A stretch of DNA of 64,000 nt, from the NCBI RefSeq assembly GCF_020783655.1, contig NZ_JAJGQH010000004.1, positions 186,001-250,000 on the forward strand, read 5' to 3'. Position 1 is the first letter of the stretch, and every line of letters begins with the position of its first letter. Shown piece after piece: positions 35,166 to 47,318 of this stretch. The position numbers were made by a program, and so were the translations under genes. The DNA comes from Xanthomonas melonis (GTDB lineage Bacteria > Pseudomonadota > Gammaproteobacteria > Xanthomonadales > Xanthomonadaceae). The notes below the pieces were generated by a model. It made no database searches. It worked only from the letters and a program-made list of their open reading frames with translations, and was not told the origin of the DNA.

Positions 35166-35405
35166 TCAATGGCTGCGAACATGCGGCGAGGTGTGATGCT
35201 GCGCCGGCGCATGGCTGTTGCGGAACAACGGGACCAGTTGCCACAGTGCGGACACGCCGACCAGCACGTACACCGCGCGCGCCAGCAACGCATCCTGACC
35301 ACCGAACAAGGCGGCGACCAGATCGAACTGGAACAGGCCAACCAGCCCCCAGTTCACTCCGCCAACGATGAGAAGCACCAGGGTGATGACATTGATCGTT
35401 TTCAT
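35166..35405 (-). CDS. DUF378 small membrane protein
   Basis: The 79-residue protein has two hydrophobic helices: INVITLVLLIVGGVNWGLVGLFQFDLVAALFGG, then LLARAVYVLVGVSALWQLVPLF. This is the DUF378 pattern with its NWGLVG signature. A histidine-rich tail (HAPAQHHTSPHVRSH) follows, which could bind metal. Function is unknown. The ATG at 35405 starts the conserved MKTINVI. Confidence 0.88.
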   Translation of the reverse strand: MKTINVITLVLLIVGGVNWGLVGLFQFDLVAALFGGQDALLARAVYVLVGVSALWQLVPLFRNSHAPAQHHTSPHVRSH

Positions 35406-35570
35406 GGGGCAGTCCGTAGTGGGATTGGAGACCACAGGGTTTACTGCACCACCGAAATGTAGGGTGAGGCTATGCCGCATGGCGTTGGCGCGCCAGGGAC
35501 GTGCGCGTCACATGGCAGGGACACTTATGCAGACGCATCCATGCACGCATGGCGGCCGAGGCCGCAACCG

Positions 35571-36020
35571 TCAGCGGCCGGGTTTGCGCTTGACGTAGAG
35601 CTGCTTGCGCACGCGCGCGACCACTTCGCCAGCGCTGTCGTGCACCTCGTTCTCGAACCAGCGCAGATGCTTCTGACCACCGTCGGTAGCCTCGCGCACT
35701 TCGGCCAGCACCGCAGTGTCGATCACGAAATCCGCGCTCACCGTGCCACGCCCGGGCTTGACGAAGTCGATGCTGCCGGCCTTGTCCCAGACGTAATAGT
35801 CGCGGCCGAGATTCTGCATCATCAGCAACATCCAGAACGGGTCCGTCATTGCGAACAGGCTGCCGCCGAAATGGGTGCCGACGTAGTTGCGATTCCACGG
35901 ACGCTGCCGCAATTCCACCCGGGCATAGCGGTAGTCCGACGACAGCACGGTGATGTGGATGCCTGAGAACAGATACGGTGGCCACACGTTGAGGCCGAGC
36001 TTGAACAATGGGGCACGCAT
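35571..36020 (-). CDS. Hotdog-fold protein (DUF4442, thioesterase-like)
   Basis: The 149-residue protein resembles DUF4442/YiiD C-terminal hotdog proteins: NYVGTHFGGSLFAMTDPFWMLLMMQNLG near the middle, then DFVIDTAVLAEVREAT and EVVARVRKQLYVKRK. Acyl-CoA thioesterase activity is plausible from the fold but not shown. The ATG at 36020 (MRAPLFKLGLNVWPPY) starts the conserved part. There is no operon partner. Confidence 0.8.
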   Translation of the reverse strand: MRAPLFKLGLNVWPPYLFSGIHITVLSSDYRYARVELRQRPWNRNYVGTHFGGSLFAMTDPFWMLLMMQNLGRDYYVWDKAGSIDFVKPGRGTVSADFVIDTAVLAEVREATDGGQKHLRWFENEVHDSAGEVVARVRKQLYVKRKPGR

Positions 36021-36183
36021 GCGGGCCGGATTCCCTGGCGAAGTGGAGATGCAGCATAACATTCGCATGCGTATGGCAGCGATGCCACAGGGCCGGCATC
36101 GCAGTGTTCGTGCCCGTGCTGCGCGCCGGATCAGGCGGCGCGTCATTTCTTGTCGCGCAGTCGCGCAGCAACGCACCTCGGTG

Positions 36184-36270
36184 GGAGCGGCCCCGGCCGC
36201 GGCGGCGCGTTATCAGGGATGCGTCACCAGCAACTGGCGGGCAATGCCCCGCCGCGGCTAGGTCCGCTCC
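36184..36270. repeat. REP-like inverted repeat pair
   Basis: Arms at 36184-36205 (GGAGCGGCCC...) and 36249-36270 are inverted copies matching at 19 of 22 positions, with a 43-bp interior. The GTGGGAGCGGC-type sequence is a widespread REP motif in Xanthomonas and Pseudomonas. It fills the 285-bp spacer upstream of the thioesterase gene. Confidence 0.7.
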
Positions 36271-36305
36271 TGTGTCTCCATGTGGCGCCGCAGCGCCACC
36301 GGCTG

Positions 36306-37163
36306 TCAGAACACCAGCGCCGACATCTTGCGGCGATAGCGCCCGACCAGGTCTTCGTTTTCGATGACGCGGAACGCGTCGATCAGGCTGCGACGCGGCA
36401 GGTTGTCGTCGAAGGCACGGTCCTGCCGCAGCATTTCCAGGAACTGCTCCAGCGCCGCTTCGTCGTCACCGTCGAGCAGGTGGCGCACGCCCAGCAGATG
36501 GCGTGCGCGCAGGTCGGCGCCGTCGGCGGCCACGCTGGCCTGCAACGCCGCCACGTCCGGGGCGTCCTTGAGCACGTTGGCAAAGCCCAGCCGTGCCTTG
36601 GCGCGTACCGCGCGGTCGTCGGTGGCCAGGTTGGCGGGCAGTGCGTCGATCAACTGTTCGGCCTCGGCGCTGTCGCCGGTCTTGAGCAGTGCCAGCGCCA
36701 GATCCAGCTTGAGTTCGTCCTTGTCCGGCTCGGCGGCGATCGCCTCGCGCAACGCCGCGGCCTGTGCCTGCGGGTCTAGGGGGGCGGCGGGAAGTTCTTC
36801 GGCCACCTGCGGCTCGGCCGGCAGCACGCCATGTTGCGTCAGAAATTCGCGGATCTGGCCTTCGGGCATCGCGCCGGGGAAGCCGTCCACCAACTCGCCG
36901 CCCTTGACCAGGAACACCGTCGGTACCGAGCGGATCTGGAACGCCGCGGCGATCTGCTGCTCCTTGTCCACGTCGACCTTGGCCAGCTCGAAGGCGCCGT
37001 GATAGTCGGCCGCCAGCTTCTCCAGGATCGGGGTCAGCGTCTTGCACGGCCCGCACCAGGTGGCCCAGAAGTCCACCAGCACCGGTGTCGTCAACGATTT
37101 CTGCAGGACCTCGGTCTCGAAGGTGTCGGTGGTGACATCGAATACATGCGCTTTGTCGGACAT
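36306..37163 (-). CDS. Thioredoxin-TPR co-chaperone (CnoX/YbbN family)
   Basis: The 285-residue protein has an N-terminal thioredoxin domain with an intact WCGPC redox site (Cys37, Cys40), then VRSVPTVFL-type RSVPTVFLVKGGELVDGF. A helical TPR region follows (about 130-285). This is the chaperedoxin architecture of CnoX, which holds unfolding proteins for GroEL. The E. coli member lacks the CxxC pair; this one keeps it and is probably redox-active. The ATG at 37163 (MSDKAHVFDVTT) begins the conserved domain. Confidence 0.93.
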   Translation of the reverse strand: MSDKAHVFDVTTDTFETEVLQKSLTTPVLVDFWATWCGPCKTLTPILEKLAADYHGAFELAKVDVDKEQQIAAAFQIRSVPTVFLVKGGELVDGFPGAMPEGQIREFLTQHGVLPAEPQVAEELPAAPLDPQAQAAALREAIAAEPDKDELKLDLALALLKTGDSAEAEQLIDALPANLATDDRAVRAKARLGFANVLKDAPDVAALQASVAADGADLRARHLLGVRHLLDGDDEAALEQFLEMLRQDRAFDDNLPRRSLIDAFRVIENEDLVGRYRRKMSALVF

Positions 37164-37324
37164 GGGTTTCCTGGAAGTTAAGGACGGCAACAGTGGACCG
37201 TAATGGTGGCAAACCCGGCCGACACAAGGCCGGGGCAGGGGGCGGCAGGGGTTCACGCCGCTGCCGCCCGGCCCGACAATGCCGCGTCCTGGTGGCGCGC
37301 TGCGCCCCGAACCGGAGCACCACA

Positions 37325-40652
<3,328 letters not shown>

Positions 40653-40817
40653 TCGTTGCTGATCGGTCGGGTCGCCGTTGCCGCTGCGGGCAGTTGCCCG
40701 GAGCGGGGCGGCGAGGCGATGCAAGGGTGCCGCGGCGGTCTTGGCGAGGTGGTGCCCTGGCGTGCGGTGTTGCGCAGGCCGGGTTGCTGCGGTGGTCCTC
40801 TGCGATTTGACTGCACC

Positions 40818-40986
40818 GGCGCGTCGCGACGCATGGGTGCAGTTTCCGCGATGGTTCCCGCTACGCCAGTTCAGTGGCGCGTGGCGACGTGCAGGTGAGA
40901 TTGCCGGGGTGGCTTCTGGTCATCCAATTCACTGGCGCGTGGCGACGCGTTCGCCATTCCTGGGCGCTGCGTTTTTTCGCGGCGCC
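40818..40986. repeat. 58-bp phased tandem repeat, about three units
   Basis: The 14-bp core GGCGCGTsGCGACG starts at 40818, 40876 and 40934, exactly 58 bp apart each time. Each of the first two units also ends in CCArTTCAsT, so the period is real. The third unit continues GTTCGCCATT and runs to GGCGCCC. A related unit starts at 25902 and shares the first 18 bp of unit three. The array fills most of the 413-bp spacer between leuS and lptE. Confidence 0.75.
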
Positions 40987-41065
40987 CTATCAAGCCCCGT
41001 TCACGCGGGCTGCGTCAGGCTAGCCGCCTGTTGCCGCCACCGGGGCGCTCCTCCAGACTGTGCCC

Positions 41066-41707
41066 ATGATCCGATTTCCTACTGCCTTCGCCGCATCCCT
41101 CGTGCTGGTTTCCAGCCTCACCGCCTGCGGCTTCCATCTGCGTAATTCGCTCGCGTTGCCACCGGATACGCCGGCGGTGAAGGTACAGTCCACCACGCAA
41201 TATAGCGAGCTGGCCAAGCTGCTGCGCCGCGGGCTCCGGGCAGCCGGCGCCACGCTGGCCGAAGACGATGCCAAGACCGGCTTCGCGCAACTGCAGGTGC
41301 TGTCCGAACGCTGGGGCGACCTACCCATCGCCATCGACAGCCAGGGCCGCGCGCAGGAATACAGCCTGCGCTATGCCGCCATCTTTACGCTCACCACTGC
41401 CAATGGCTCGGTGCTGGTGCCGCAGCAGGTGATCGAATTGTCGCGCGACTACGTGTCGCCGCCGGTGGACGCCACCGGTACCGCGACCGAGCGCGAGATC
41501 CTCGCCGACGAACTGCGCAAGGACATGTCCGCCTCGATCCTGCGCCGCATCGACAGCGTGGTGCGCGCACGCGTGCAGCGCGGCGAGGGGCTGGAAAGCA
41601 CCCCGAGTGCGCCGCTGCCGCCAGCCGCCACACCGCCGGCGCAGCCGTCCACGCCCGAGTCCAGCGTGCCGGCATCGCTGCCGCCAGCGCCGACGTCGAA
41701 CAACTGA
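41066..41707 (+). CDS. lptE: LPS-assembly lipoprotein LptE
   Basis: The 213-residue lipoprotein has lipobox VSSLTACGFHLR, the LptE signature, and the conserved YAAIFTLTTANGSVLVPQQVIELSRDY. LptE plugs the LptD barrel and is needed to insert lipopolysaccharide into the outer membrane. The last 40 residues are a Pro/Ser/Ala tail not seen in enterobacteria. The ATG at 41066 is used; a GTG six bases upstream is possible. It lies between leuS and holA, the usual order. Confidence 0.94.
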   Translation: MIRFPTAFAASLVLVSSLTACGFHLRNSLALPPDTPAVKVQSTTQYSELAKLLRRGLRAAGATLAEDDAKTGFAQLQVLSERWGDLPIAIDSQGRAQEYSLRYAAIFTLTTANGSVLVPQQVIELSRDYVSPPVDATGTATEREILADELRKDMSASILRRIDSVVRARVQRGEGLESTPSAPLPPAATPPAQPSTPESSVPASLPPAPTSNN

Positions 41708-41861
41708 GCGCGTGGGTATCGATACGACGACGCAGTGGCCAGGCGGGCGCCGCCGACCGGCGCCGGCACGCGCACGGGCGGCAGCGCGACTGCTGCCTCA
41801 GCGGGCCATGACGCGCCGGCCTCGCCTAGTCGTCGCCGGTCTGCACGCGCGGTCGTAGCCC

Positions 41862-42890
41862 ATGGAACTTCGCCCAGAACAGCTGGCCGGCCAGTCCAGC
41901 CAGCCCCTGCAGCCGGCCTATCTGATCGCCGGCCCGGAAACCTTGCGTGTGCTCGAAGCCGCCGACGCCATTCGTGCGCGCGCCCGCGCCGAAGGAATCG
42001 GCGAACGCGAGGTGTTCGATGCCGACGGCCGTGATTTCGATTGGCACCAGCTGGACGCCAGCTTCAACGCGCCCAGCCTGTTCAGCCCGCGCCGGCTGGT
42101 CGAGGTTCGCCTGCCCAGCGGCAAGCCTGGCAAGGAGGGCGCCGAGGTCATTACCCGCTTCTGCGCCGATCCGCCACCGGACGTGGTGCTGTTGATCACC
42201 GCCAACGACTGGAGCAAGGCGCACCAGGGCAAGTGGGCCGACGCGGTCGGCCGGATCGGCACGATCGCCGTGGCCTGGGCGATCAAACCGCATGAGCTGT
42301 CCGACTGGATCGAACGTCGCCTGCGCAGCCATGGGCTGCGCGCCGATGCGGCCGCCGTGCAGCGGTTGAGCGAGCGGGTGGAGGGCAATCTGCTCGCCGC
42401 CGCGCAGGAAATCGACAAGCTGGCCCTGCTGGCCGACGGCAAGCCGCTGGACCTGGAAGCGATGGAATCGCTGGTTGCCGACGCGGCTCGGTACGACGTG
42501 TTCCGGCTGGCCGAGACCGTGCTTTCCGGCCAACCGGCTGCGGTGATCCGCATGCTGGCCGGCCTGCGTGCCGAGGGCGAGGCGGTGGCGGCACTGATGC
42601 CGATCCTGATCAAGGAGCTGCTGCGTACCGCCGCGCTGGCCAAGGTGCAGGCCAACGGCGGCAATCTGGCTGCCGAAATGAAGTCGCAGGGCATCTGGGA
42701 GTCGCGCCAGGCTCCATTCAAGCGCGCGCTGCAGCGGCATCCCGAACCGCGCCGCTGGGAGCGGTTCGTCGCCGAGGCCGGGCTGGTCGACCGCATGGCC
42801 AAGGGGCGCGCCGACGGCGACGCCTGGGTCGGCCTGGAACGTCTGCTGGTGGCGGTGGCCGAGGCGCGTGCGGTGAGATTGCTGGTGTGA
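41862..42890 (+). CDS. holA: DNA polymerase III delta subunit
   Basis: The 342-residue protein matches HolA: PAYLIAGPETLRVLEAADAIRARA, LFSPRRLVEVRLP, KPHELSDWIERRLRSHGL, ERVEGNLLAAAQEIDKLALLA. The delta subunit opens the sliding clamp within the clamp-loader complex. Its last codon overlaps the nadD GTG start (GTGA at 42887-42890), coupling the two genes. Confidence 0.95.
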   Translation: MELRPEQLAGQSSQPLQPAYLIAGPETLRVLEAADAIRARARAEGIGEREVFDADGRDFDWHQLDASFNAPSLFSPRRLVEVRLPSGKPGKEGAEVITRFCADPPPDVVLLITANDWSKAHQGKWADAVGRIGTIAVAWAIKPHELSDWIERRLRSHGLRADAAAVQRLSERVEGNLLAAAQEIDKLALLADGKPLDLEAMESLVADAARYDVFRLAETVLSGQPAAVIRMLAGLRAEGEAVAALMPILIKELLRTAALAKVQANGGNLAAEMKSQGIWESRQAPFKRALQRHPEPRRWERFVAEAGLVDRMAKGRADGDAWVGLERLLVAVAEARAVRLLV

Positions 42891-43768
42891 AGGCCGGGAG
42901 AGCCGGGACGGCCGGGACCCGGGACCCGGGACCCGGGTCCCGGAAGAGCGAGGCGTCGGGACGTGATGAGGCTGCGGCTTTTGCTGTTTCCGGGTCGCGG
43001 GTCCCGGGTCCCTGGTTCACAGGACAACAAGCACAGTCCGACCAAGTTGCCGCACCCGGTTCTTCCGGGTCCCGGGTCGCGGGTCCCGGGTCCCGGCTCC
43101 CCCGGCTTAACCTCTACTACGGCGGCACTTTCGACCCGATCCACCTGGGCCACCTCGCCATCGCCTGTGCGGCGCGCGACGAATGGGACGCCTGCGTGCA
43201 TCTGGTGCCGGCCGCCGATCCGCCGCATCGCGCGGTCCCGGGGGCGACGGCCGAGCAGCGGGTCCGGATGCTGGAACTGGCGCTGGCCGGGCAGGCAGGG
43301 CTGGTGCTGGATGCGCGCGAGCTGCAACGCGCCAGCGCCGACGGCGTGCCGTCCTACACCGTGGATACCCTGCGCGAGCTGCGCGCCGAGCTCGGTCCGC
43401 AGACCCCGATTGCCTGGTTGTTGGGCGCCGATGCCTTCGTCGCATTGAGCAGGTGGCATCAGTGGCAGGCGTTGTTCGGGCTGGCGCATTTCGTCATCGC
43501 CGCGCGCCCTGGAACCACGCTGGATCTGTCCGCCGCGCCCGAGCTCGCCGCAGCGGTGCAGGCGCGATGGGCCGCCCACGCGGACGAACTCACGACCGCG
43601 CCGGCCGGCCGGCTATGGCGCTTGCGGCAACCGTTGCGCGGCGAATCGGCCAGCGCCGTGCGTTCCCGCATCGCCAGTGGCGCCCGGTGGCAGGCGCTGG
43701 TTCCGGCTGCGGTGGCGGACTTCATCGCGCAGCACGGTCTGTACGGTTGCGCCCGCCCTGCAAGCTGA
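42887..43768 (+). CDS. nadD: Nicotinate-nucleotide adenylyltransferase with repeat-derived N-terminal extension
   Basis: The conserved enzyme begins near residue 74 ([17 protein letters not shown], with the HxGH nucleotide-binding motif) and ends with the [10 protein letters not shown] signature. It adenylates nicotinate mononucleotide in NAD synthesis. The only canonical in-frame start upstream of the YYGGTF motif is the GTG at 42887, overlapping the holA stop. The first 73 residues are therefore encoded by heptamer arrays ([19 protein letters not shown]) and have no NadD homology. Either the extension is translated or a non-canonical start near 43100 is used. Confidence 0.88.
   Translation: MKAGRAGTAGTRDPGPGSRKSEASGRDEAAAFAVSGSRVPGPWFTGQQAQSDQVAAPGSSGSRVAGPGSRLPRLNLYYGGTFDPIHLGHLAIACAARDEWDACVHLVPAADPPHRAVPGATAEQRVRMLELALAGQAGLVLDARELQRASADGVPSYTVDTLRELRAELGPQTPIAWLLGADAFVALSRWHQWQALFGLAHFVIAARPGTTLDLSAAPELAAAVQARWAAHADELTTAPAGRLWRLRQPLRGESASAVRSRIASGARWQALVPAAVADFIAQHGLYGCARPAS
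42904..43098. repeat. Heptamer arrays in inverted arms within nadD
   Basis: The left arm (42904-42943) holds tandem GGGACCC units. Two right arms (42990-43013 and 43056-43098) hold the inverted GGGTCCC/GGGTCGC form. They can fold into a long GC hairpin around about 45-110 bp. The unit fits the GGGAYYC heptamer consensus shared with other arrays here. The whole block lies in frame between holA and the conserved nadD. Confidence 0.85.
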
Positions 43769-43824
43769 ACACGCATTCGTGCGGACCGGCCTATAATTCG
43801 CGTCAATTCCATCGAGTTGCCGCT

Positions 43825-44235
43825 TTGACCAGTCAAGCCCACGTCATCAAGACCTCCATTCCCAATCCGCCGCCGTCCGTGCCGGCGCTGTTGGCCACCG
43901 TGCGCGCGGCCGTAGAAGAGCTCAAAGCCAAGGACGTGGTCGAGATCGACGTGCGCGGCAAGTCCAGCGTCTGCGACTACATGGTGATCGCCTCCGGTAC
44001 CTCCACCCGCCACGTCAAGTCGATCGCAGACGAAGTGGTCAAGTTCGCCAAGCGTCTGGACGTGATGCCGCTGGGCGTGGAAGGCGAGCGCGAAGCCGAA
44101 TGGGTCCTGGTGGACCTGGGCGATGTCGTGGTGCATGTGATGCTGCCGCGTGTGCGCGAGTTCTATGCACTGGAGCGGTTGTGGACCGTGGGCGACCAGC
44201 GGCCCGAGGACGATGACGTCGCCGGTTCCGAGTAA
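43825..44235 (+). CDS. rsfS: Ribosomal silencing factor RsfS
   Basis: The 136-residue protein matches Rsf[36 protein letters not shown], then [33 protein letters not shown]. It binds ribosomal protein L14 and blocks subunit joining in starvation. The start is a TTG at 43825 (MTSQAHVIK), which fits Xanthomonas RsfS length. No ATG lies nearby. It follows nadD by 56 bp and precedes a J-domain gene by 9 bp. Confidence 0.93.
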   Translation: MTSQAHVIKTSIPNPPPSVPALLATVRAAVEELKAKDVVEIDVRGKSSVCDYMVIASGTSTRHVKSIADEVVKFAKRLDVMPLGVEGEREAEWVLVDLGDVVVHVMLPRVREFYALERLWTVGDQRPEDDDVAGSE

Positions 44236-44244
44236 CCGCCGAGC

Positions 44245-45369
44245 ATGTCTCGCAAGTCCCCTGCATCCTCGTCCCAAGCGTCCGTCTCCAGTGCATTGCA
44301 GTCCCTGAGCCAGGTGCCAGGCGCTGCGGGTGGCCAGGACATCTCGCCCGCGCGCAAGCGCTTCGACCGGCTGCTGCGCGATCTGCAGAAGCATCGTGCG
44401 CAGCTGCATGCCTGGCGCGAAGCGGTCGACCGTTGGCGGGCACGGTATCTGGACGAAGTCGTGCCGTTGCTGGATCAGCACCGAGCGCTGGAGATCGAAC
44501 AGATCCATCTGCTGGACAACATCGCCGCCACGGTGAAGCTGAGCAAAACCGACCGCGAGTTCGTGTCGGACGAGATCTGCGATCTGGCCGGGCCGCTGAT
44601 CGACGACGGTCATGTTGCGCTCAAACCGATCTATGAACGCCACAGCGAGATCGGTTACGACGAGGAAATGAGCGAATCCGACGCGATGATGAAACACGTC
44701 ATCGGTCAGATGTATGGGCTGGACCCCGAGGAAGTGGAGGCGGTCGATTCGCCAGAGGAACTCTTCGAGCGGATCAATGCACGCCTGGACCAGGCACAGG
44801 CCGATGCCGAGTCCGCGCGCGCGCAATCCCGGCAGCACCGTCGTCGCCGCCCGGACAAGAAGACTGCGGCCGTGCCGGCAGAGCCGCCCCCGTTGCGCGA
44901 GCTGTATCGGAAACTGGCCAGCAACCTGCACCCGGATCGCGCCAGCGACGCAGGCGATCACGCCACCCGCACCGAACTCATGCAGCGCCTCAATGCCGCC
45001 TACAAGGCGAGCGATCTGCTTGGCCTGCTCGAACTGCAGGCAGAGATCGGTCTGCTGGATGCGCAGGGCGTGGATGCGATCAATCCAGTGCGTCTGCAGG
45101 ACTACAACCGCGAGCTGGATCGTCAGTGCAAGGAGCTCAAACAGCAGCTGACCCTGCATGCGATCGAGTTCTGCGACGAGTACGGACTCGACCTGCCGAC
45201 GCAACCCAGGCCCGAGCAACTGGACAGGCTGCTGACGCACTGCAAGCGCGACGTGGTCGATGATGTGAGCGAGCTGCAGCAGGTATTGCGCCAGATGCGT
45301 GCGCTGGGCGATGCGCAGTCGATCAAACGTTGGCTCAAACTGCAGCGCACCAGTTTTCGGTTCGGCTGA
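44245..45369 (+). CDS. J-domain-containing protein, function unknown
   Basis: The 374-residue protein is largely helical and charged. An internal J-domain-like segment reads ELYRKLASNLHPDRASD (HPD at 229-231), then TELMQRLNAAYKASDLLGLLELQ. The HPD motif activates DnaK-type chaperones. The N-terminal 190 residues are predicted coiled coil with an acidic DPEEVEAVDSPEELFE stretch, and the C-terminal third is helical with no named domain. It begins 9 bp after rsfS, so it is probably in that operon. Confidence 0.75.
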   Translation: MSRKSPASSSQASVSSALQSLSQVPGAAGGQDISPARKRFDRLLRDLQKHRAQLHAWREAVDRWRARYLDEVVPLLDQHRALEIEQIHLLDNIAATVKLSKTDREFVSDEICDLAGPLIDDGHVALKPIYERHSEIGYDEEMSESDAMMKHVIGQMYGLDPEEVEAVDSPEELFERINARLDQAQADAESARAQSRQHRRRRPDKKTAAVPAEPPPLRELYRKLASNLHPDRASDAGDHATRTELMQRLNAAYKASDLLGLLELQAEIGLLDAQGVDAINPVRLQDYNRELDRQCKELKQQLTLHAIEFCDEYGLDLPTQPRPEQLDRLLTHCKRDVVDDVSELQQVLRQMRALGDAQSIKRWLKLQRTSFRFG

Positions 45370-45584
45370 ACGCGGCGGCGCACCGCTGCGTCCACGGACG
45401 GATAGCAGACGGCGGGCGATGACGTTTTACGCGTCCATGCCGTGATGGCTCCGGACTGCAGCGTCGCGCACGTCCGTAACGCAGTCATCGGCGGGAGTCG
45501 CGCTGCCTGACTCGCCGTCGCGCCATCCCTTGGATGCGTACGAGGGCGCGTGGCCGAGGCATTCGGCCGTCGAGGACTGCACGC

Positions 45585-45610
45585 GCGGCGCGATCGCCCG
45601 ATCGCGCCGC
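45585..45610. repeat. Perfect palindrome with 12-bp arms
   Basis: GCGGCGCGATCG and CGATCGCGCCGC are exact inverted arms around CC. It lies between the convergent J-domain and phoX genes and shares GCGCGATCG with the palindrome at 3016-3049. No T-run follows, so a bidirectional terminator is possible but unproven. Confidence 0.7.
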
Positions 45611-45662
45611 TACCACTGCGGCCACCGCCTGAAGAGCATGCCTCCAGACAGTGGCCCCTGCA

Positions 45663-47198
45663 TCACAGCGGCCCGCGTTCCCACGGCCCGGTGATCGCCA
45701 GGGTGATGCCCGGGGTCTGGATGTTGACGAACAAGGTACGCGCCAGCGGGTCCCAGCAGGCACCGCAGAACTCGGTGTCGCGGTAGTCGCCCTCGGTGAT
45801 GTTCTTGCCGGCGTCGGCGATCTGCTGCGAGGTGAGCTGCACGTTGTTCTTGGCCAGGTAGAACGACTCGCCGTTGCGGGTCAGACCGAGCAGACGCGCG
45901 CCGGGGCCGTATTCGTCCGGGCTTTCGCCACCGTCTTCGCACAGCACCACGCCGCCGCGCGCGCTGACGGTGACGTTGTCCGGGTTGTGCGCGGCCAGCT
46001 GATTGCCGCTGACGAACAGCGCGCTCAGGCGTTGGGTCAACAGGTCCAGCACCCACACCGCACCATTGCCGTAGCCACGCCGGCCCTGCGCATCCACCCC
46101 GGTGCTGGTGTCGACGATGAACAGCTTGCCGTAGCTGTACCAGATGCCTTCGCCACGGCTCATGCGCAGCGCGCCATCGGCCCAGGCCTGGGCGAACGGG
46201 CCGCTCAAGGTGTCGTTGGCACCGATATCGGGGAAACCTGCCGGTGCGGCGATGCCGTCCAGATCGGGTTCTGCGATATCCACCCACTCCAGCTGGAACT
46301 GCTGGCCGATGCCGGCCACGGTCAGGTCCGCGTTGCGTCGCCCGCGCACACGCGCGGCCTGCAGCCGTCCACCGTTTTCCAGCGAGCCGTTGCGGCCGCG
46401 GCGATCGTTGGGGATGAAGCGGTACAGGCCCGACTTGTTGCGGTCGTCTTCGGTGAGATAGACGATGCCGGTGCGCGGGTCGATCGCCACCGCCTCATGG
46501 CTGAAGCGGCCCAGGCCCACCAGCGGCCGGCCGGTGGTGCGATGGCTATCCGGGTCCACTTCGAACACGTAGCCGTGCTTGCGGCCGGTGCTGGAGACCG
46601 CGTTGGTCTTGATCTCTTCGCAGCTCAGCCAGGTGCCCCAGGGAGTCGGACCGCCGGCACAGTTGACCAGCGTGCCACCGAGACTGGGCTCCAGGCTGCC
46701 CCAGCCGCGCCGGCCGTAACTCAGCGTGGTGGTGCCGCCACCGGCTTGCTGGGTGCCGCTGACGATGCCGGTGTCGTACATTGCCGGCGCTCGGAACGGG
46801 TTGCCGGCGCCGCGCTCGTGATTGCGGATCAACACGTACTCCAGGCCGCGCAACGGGTTGCTGCCGGGGCGCCAGTCGGGTCGGCGCAGGCCGACCACGG
46901 CCATGCCGTCGTGACGGTCGGGGCAGGGCTGGCCGTCGTCCATGCGGTCGCCGCTCCAGCCGAACGAGCGGTAGCTGAATCCGCGTGGCAACTGCAACAA
47001 CGGCAGGCCGGTGCTCTGGTCGGCCACCGGTGCCAACGGGCCGTAGCGGCTGGGCACCGGCGCCAGGCGCAGCGACGGCGAGGTGGCGGCCAGGGCCTGG
47101 CGCGACTGCAAGGCGCTCAGGCTGCCAAGGGCGCCGGCAGCCATGACGGCAGCGCTTCCCTTGAGGACCTGGCGGCGGGCGGGATCGAAAATCGGCAT
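45663..47198 (-). CDS. phoX: PhoX-family alkaline phosphatase
   Basis: The 511-residue protein has a Tat signal with the twin arginine in ARRQVLKGSAAVMAAG. PhoX motifs include WGTWLSCEEIKTN, RFSHEAVAIDP, LTEDDRNKSGLYRF and DNVTVSARGGVVLCEDGG, which hold calcium and iron ligands in the family. It would be a Tat-exported, metal-dependent phosphomonoesterase used under phosphate limitation. It is on the minus strand inside the rsfS-rlmH neighbourhood. The ATG at 47198 starts the Tat signal. Confidence 0.9.
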   Translation of the reverse strand: MPIFDPARRQVLKGSAAVMAAGALGSLSALQSRQALAATSPSLRLAPVPSRYGPLAPVADQSTGLPLLQLPRGFSYRSFGWSGDRMDDGQPCPDRHDGMAVVGLRRPDWRPGSNPLRGLEYVLIRNHERGAGNPFRAPAMYDTGIVSGTQQAGGGTTTLSYGRRGWGSLEPSLGGTLVNCAGGPTPWGTWLSCEEIKTNAVSSTGRKHGYVFEVDPDSHRTTGRPLVGLGRFSHEAVAIDPRTGIVYLTEDDRNKSGLYRFIPNDRRGRNGSLENGGRLQAARVRGRRNADLTVAGIGQQFQLEWVDIAEPDLDGIAAPAGFPDIGANDTLSGPFAQAWADGALRMSRGEGIWYSYGKLFIVDTSTGVDAQGRRGYGNGAVWVLDLLTQRLSALFVSGNQLAAHNPDNVTVSARGGVVLCEDGGESPDEYGPGARLLGLTRNGESFYLAKNNVQLTSQQIADAGKNITEGDYRDTEFCGACWDPLARTLFVNIQTPGITLAITGPWERGPL

Positions 47199-47318
47199 CG
47201 AACGACTCCTGCGGGCTGGGTGGTCGAGCGACACTAATTGCCGCCTGTAACCACGCCATGACACGCGACGACACACCTTCGCGCGATGCCCAGGCTGTGA
47301 CGCGGATATCATGTAGCG

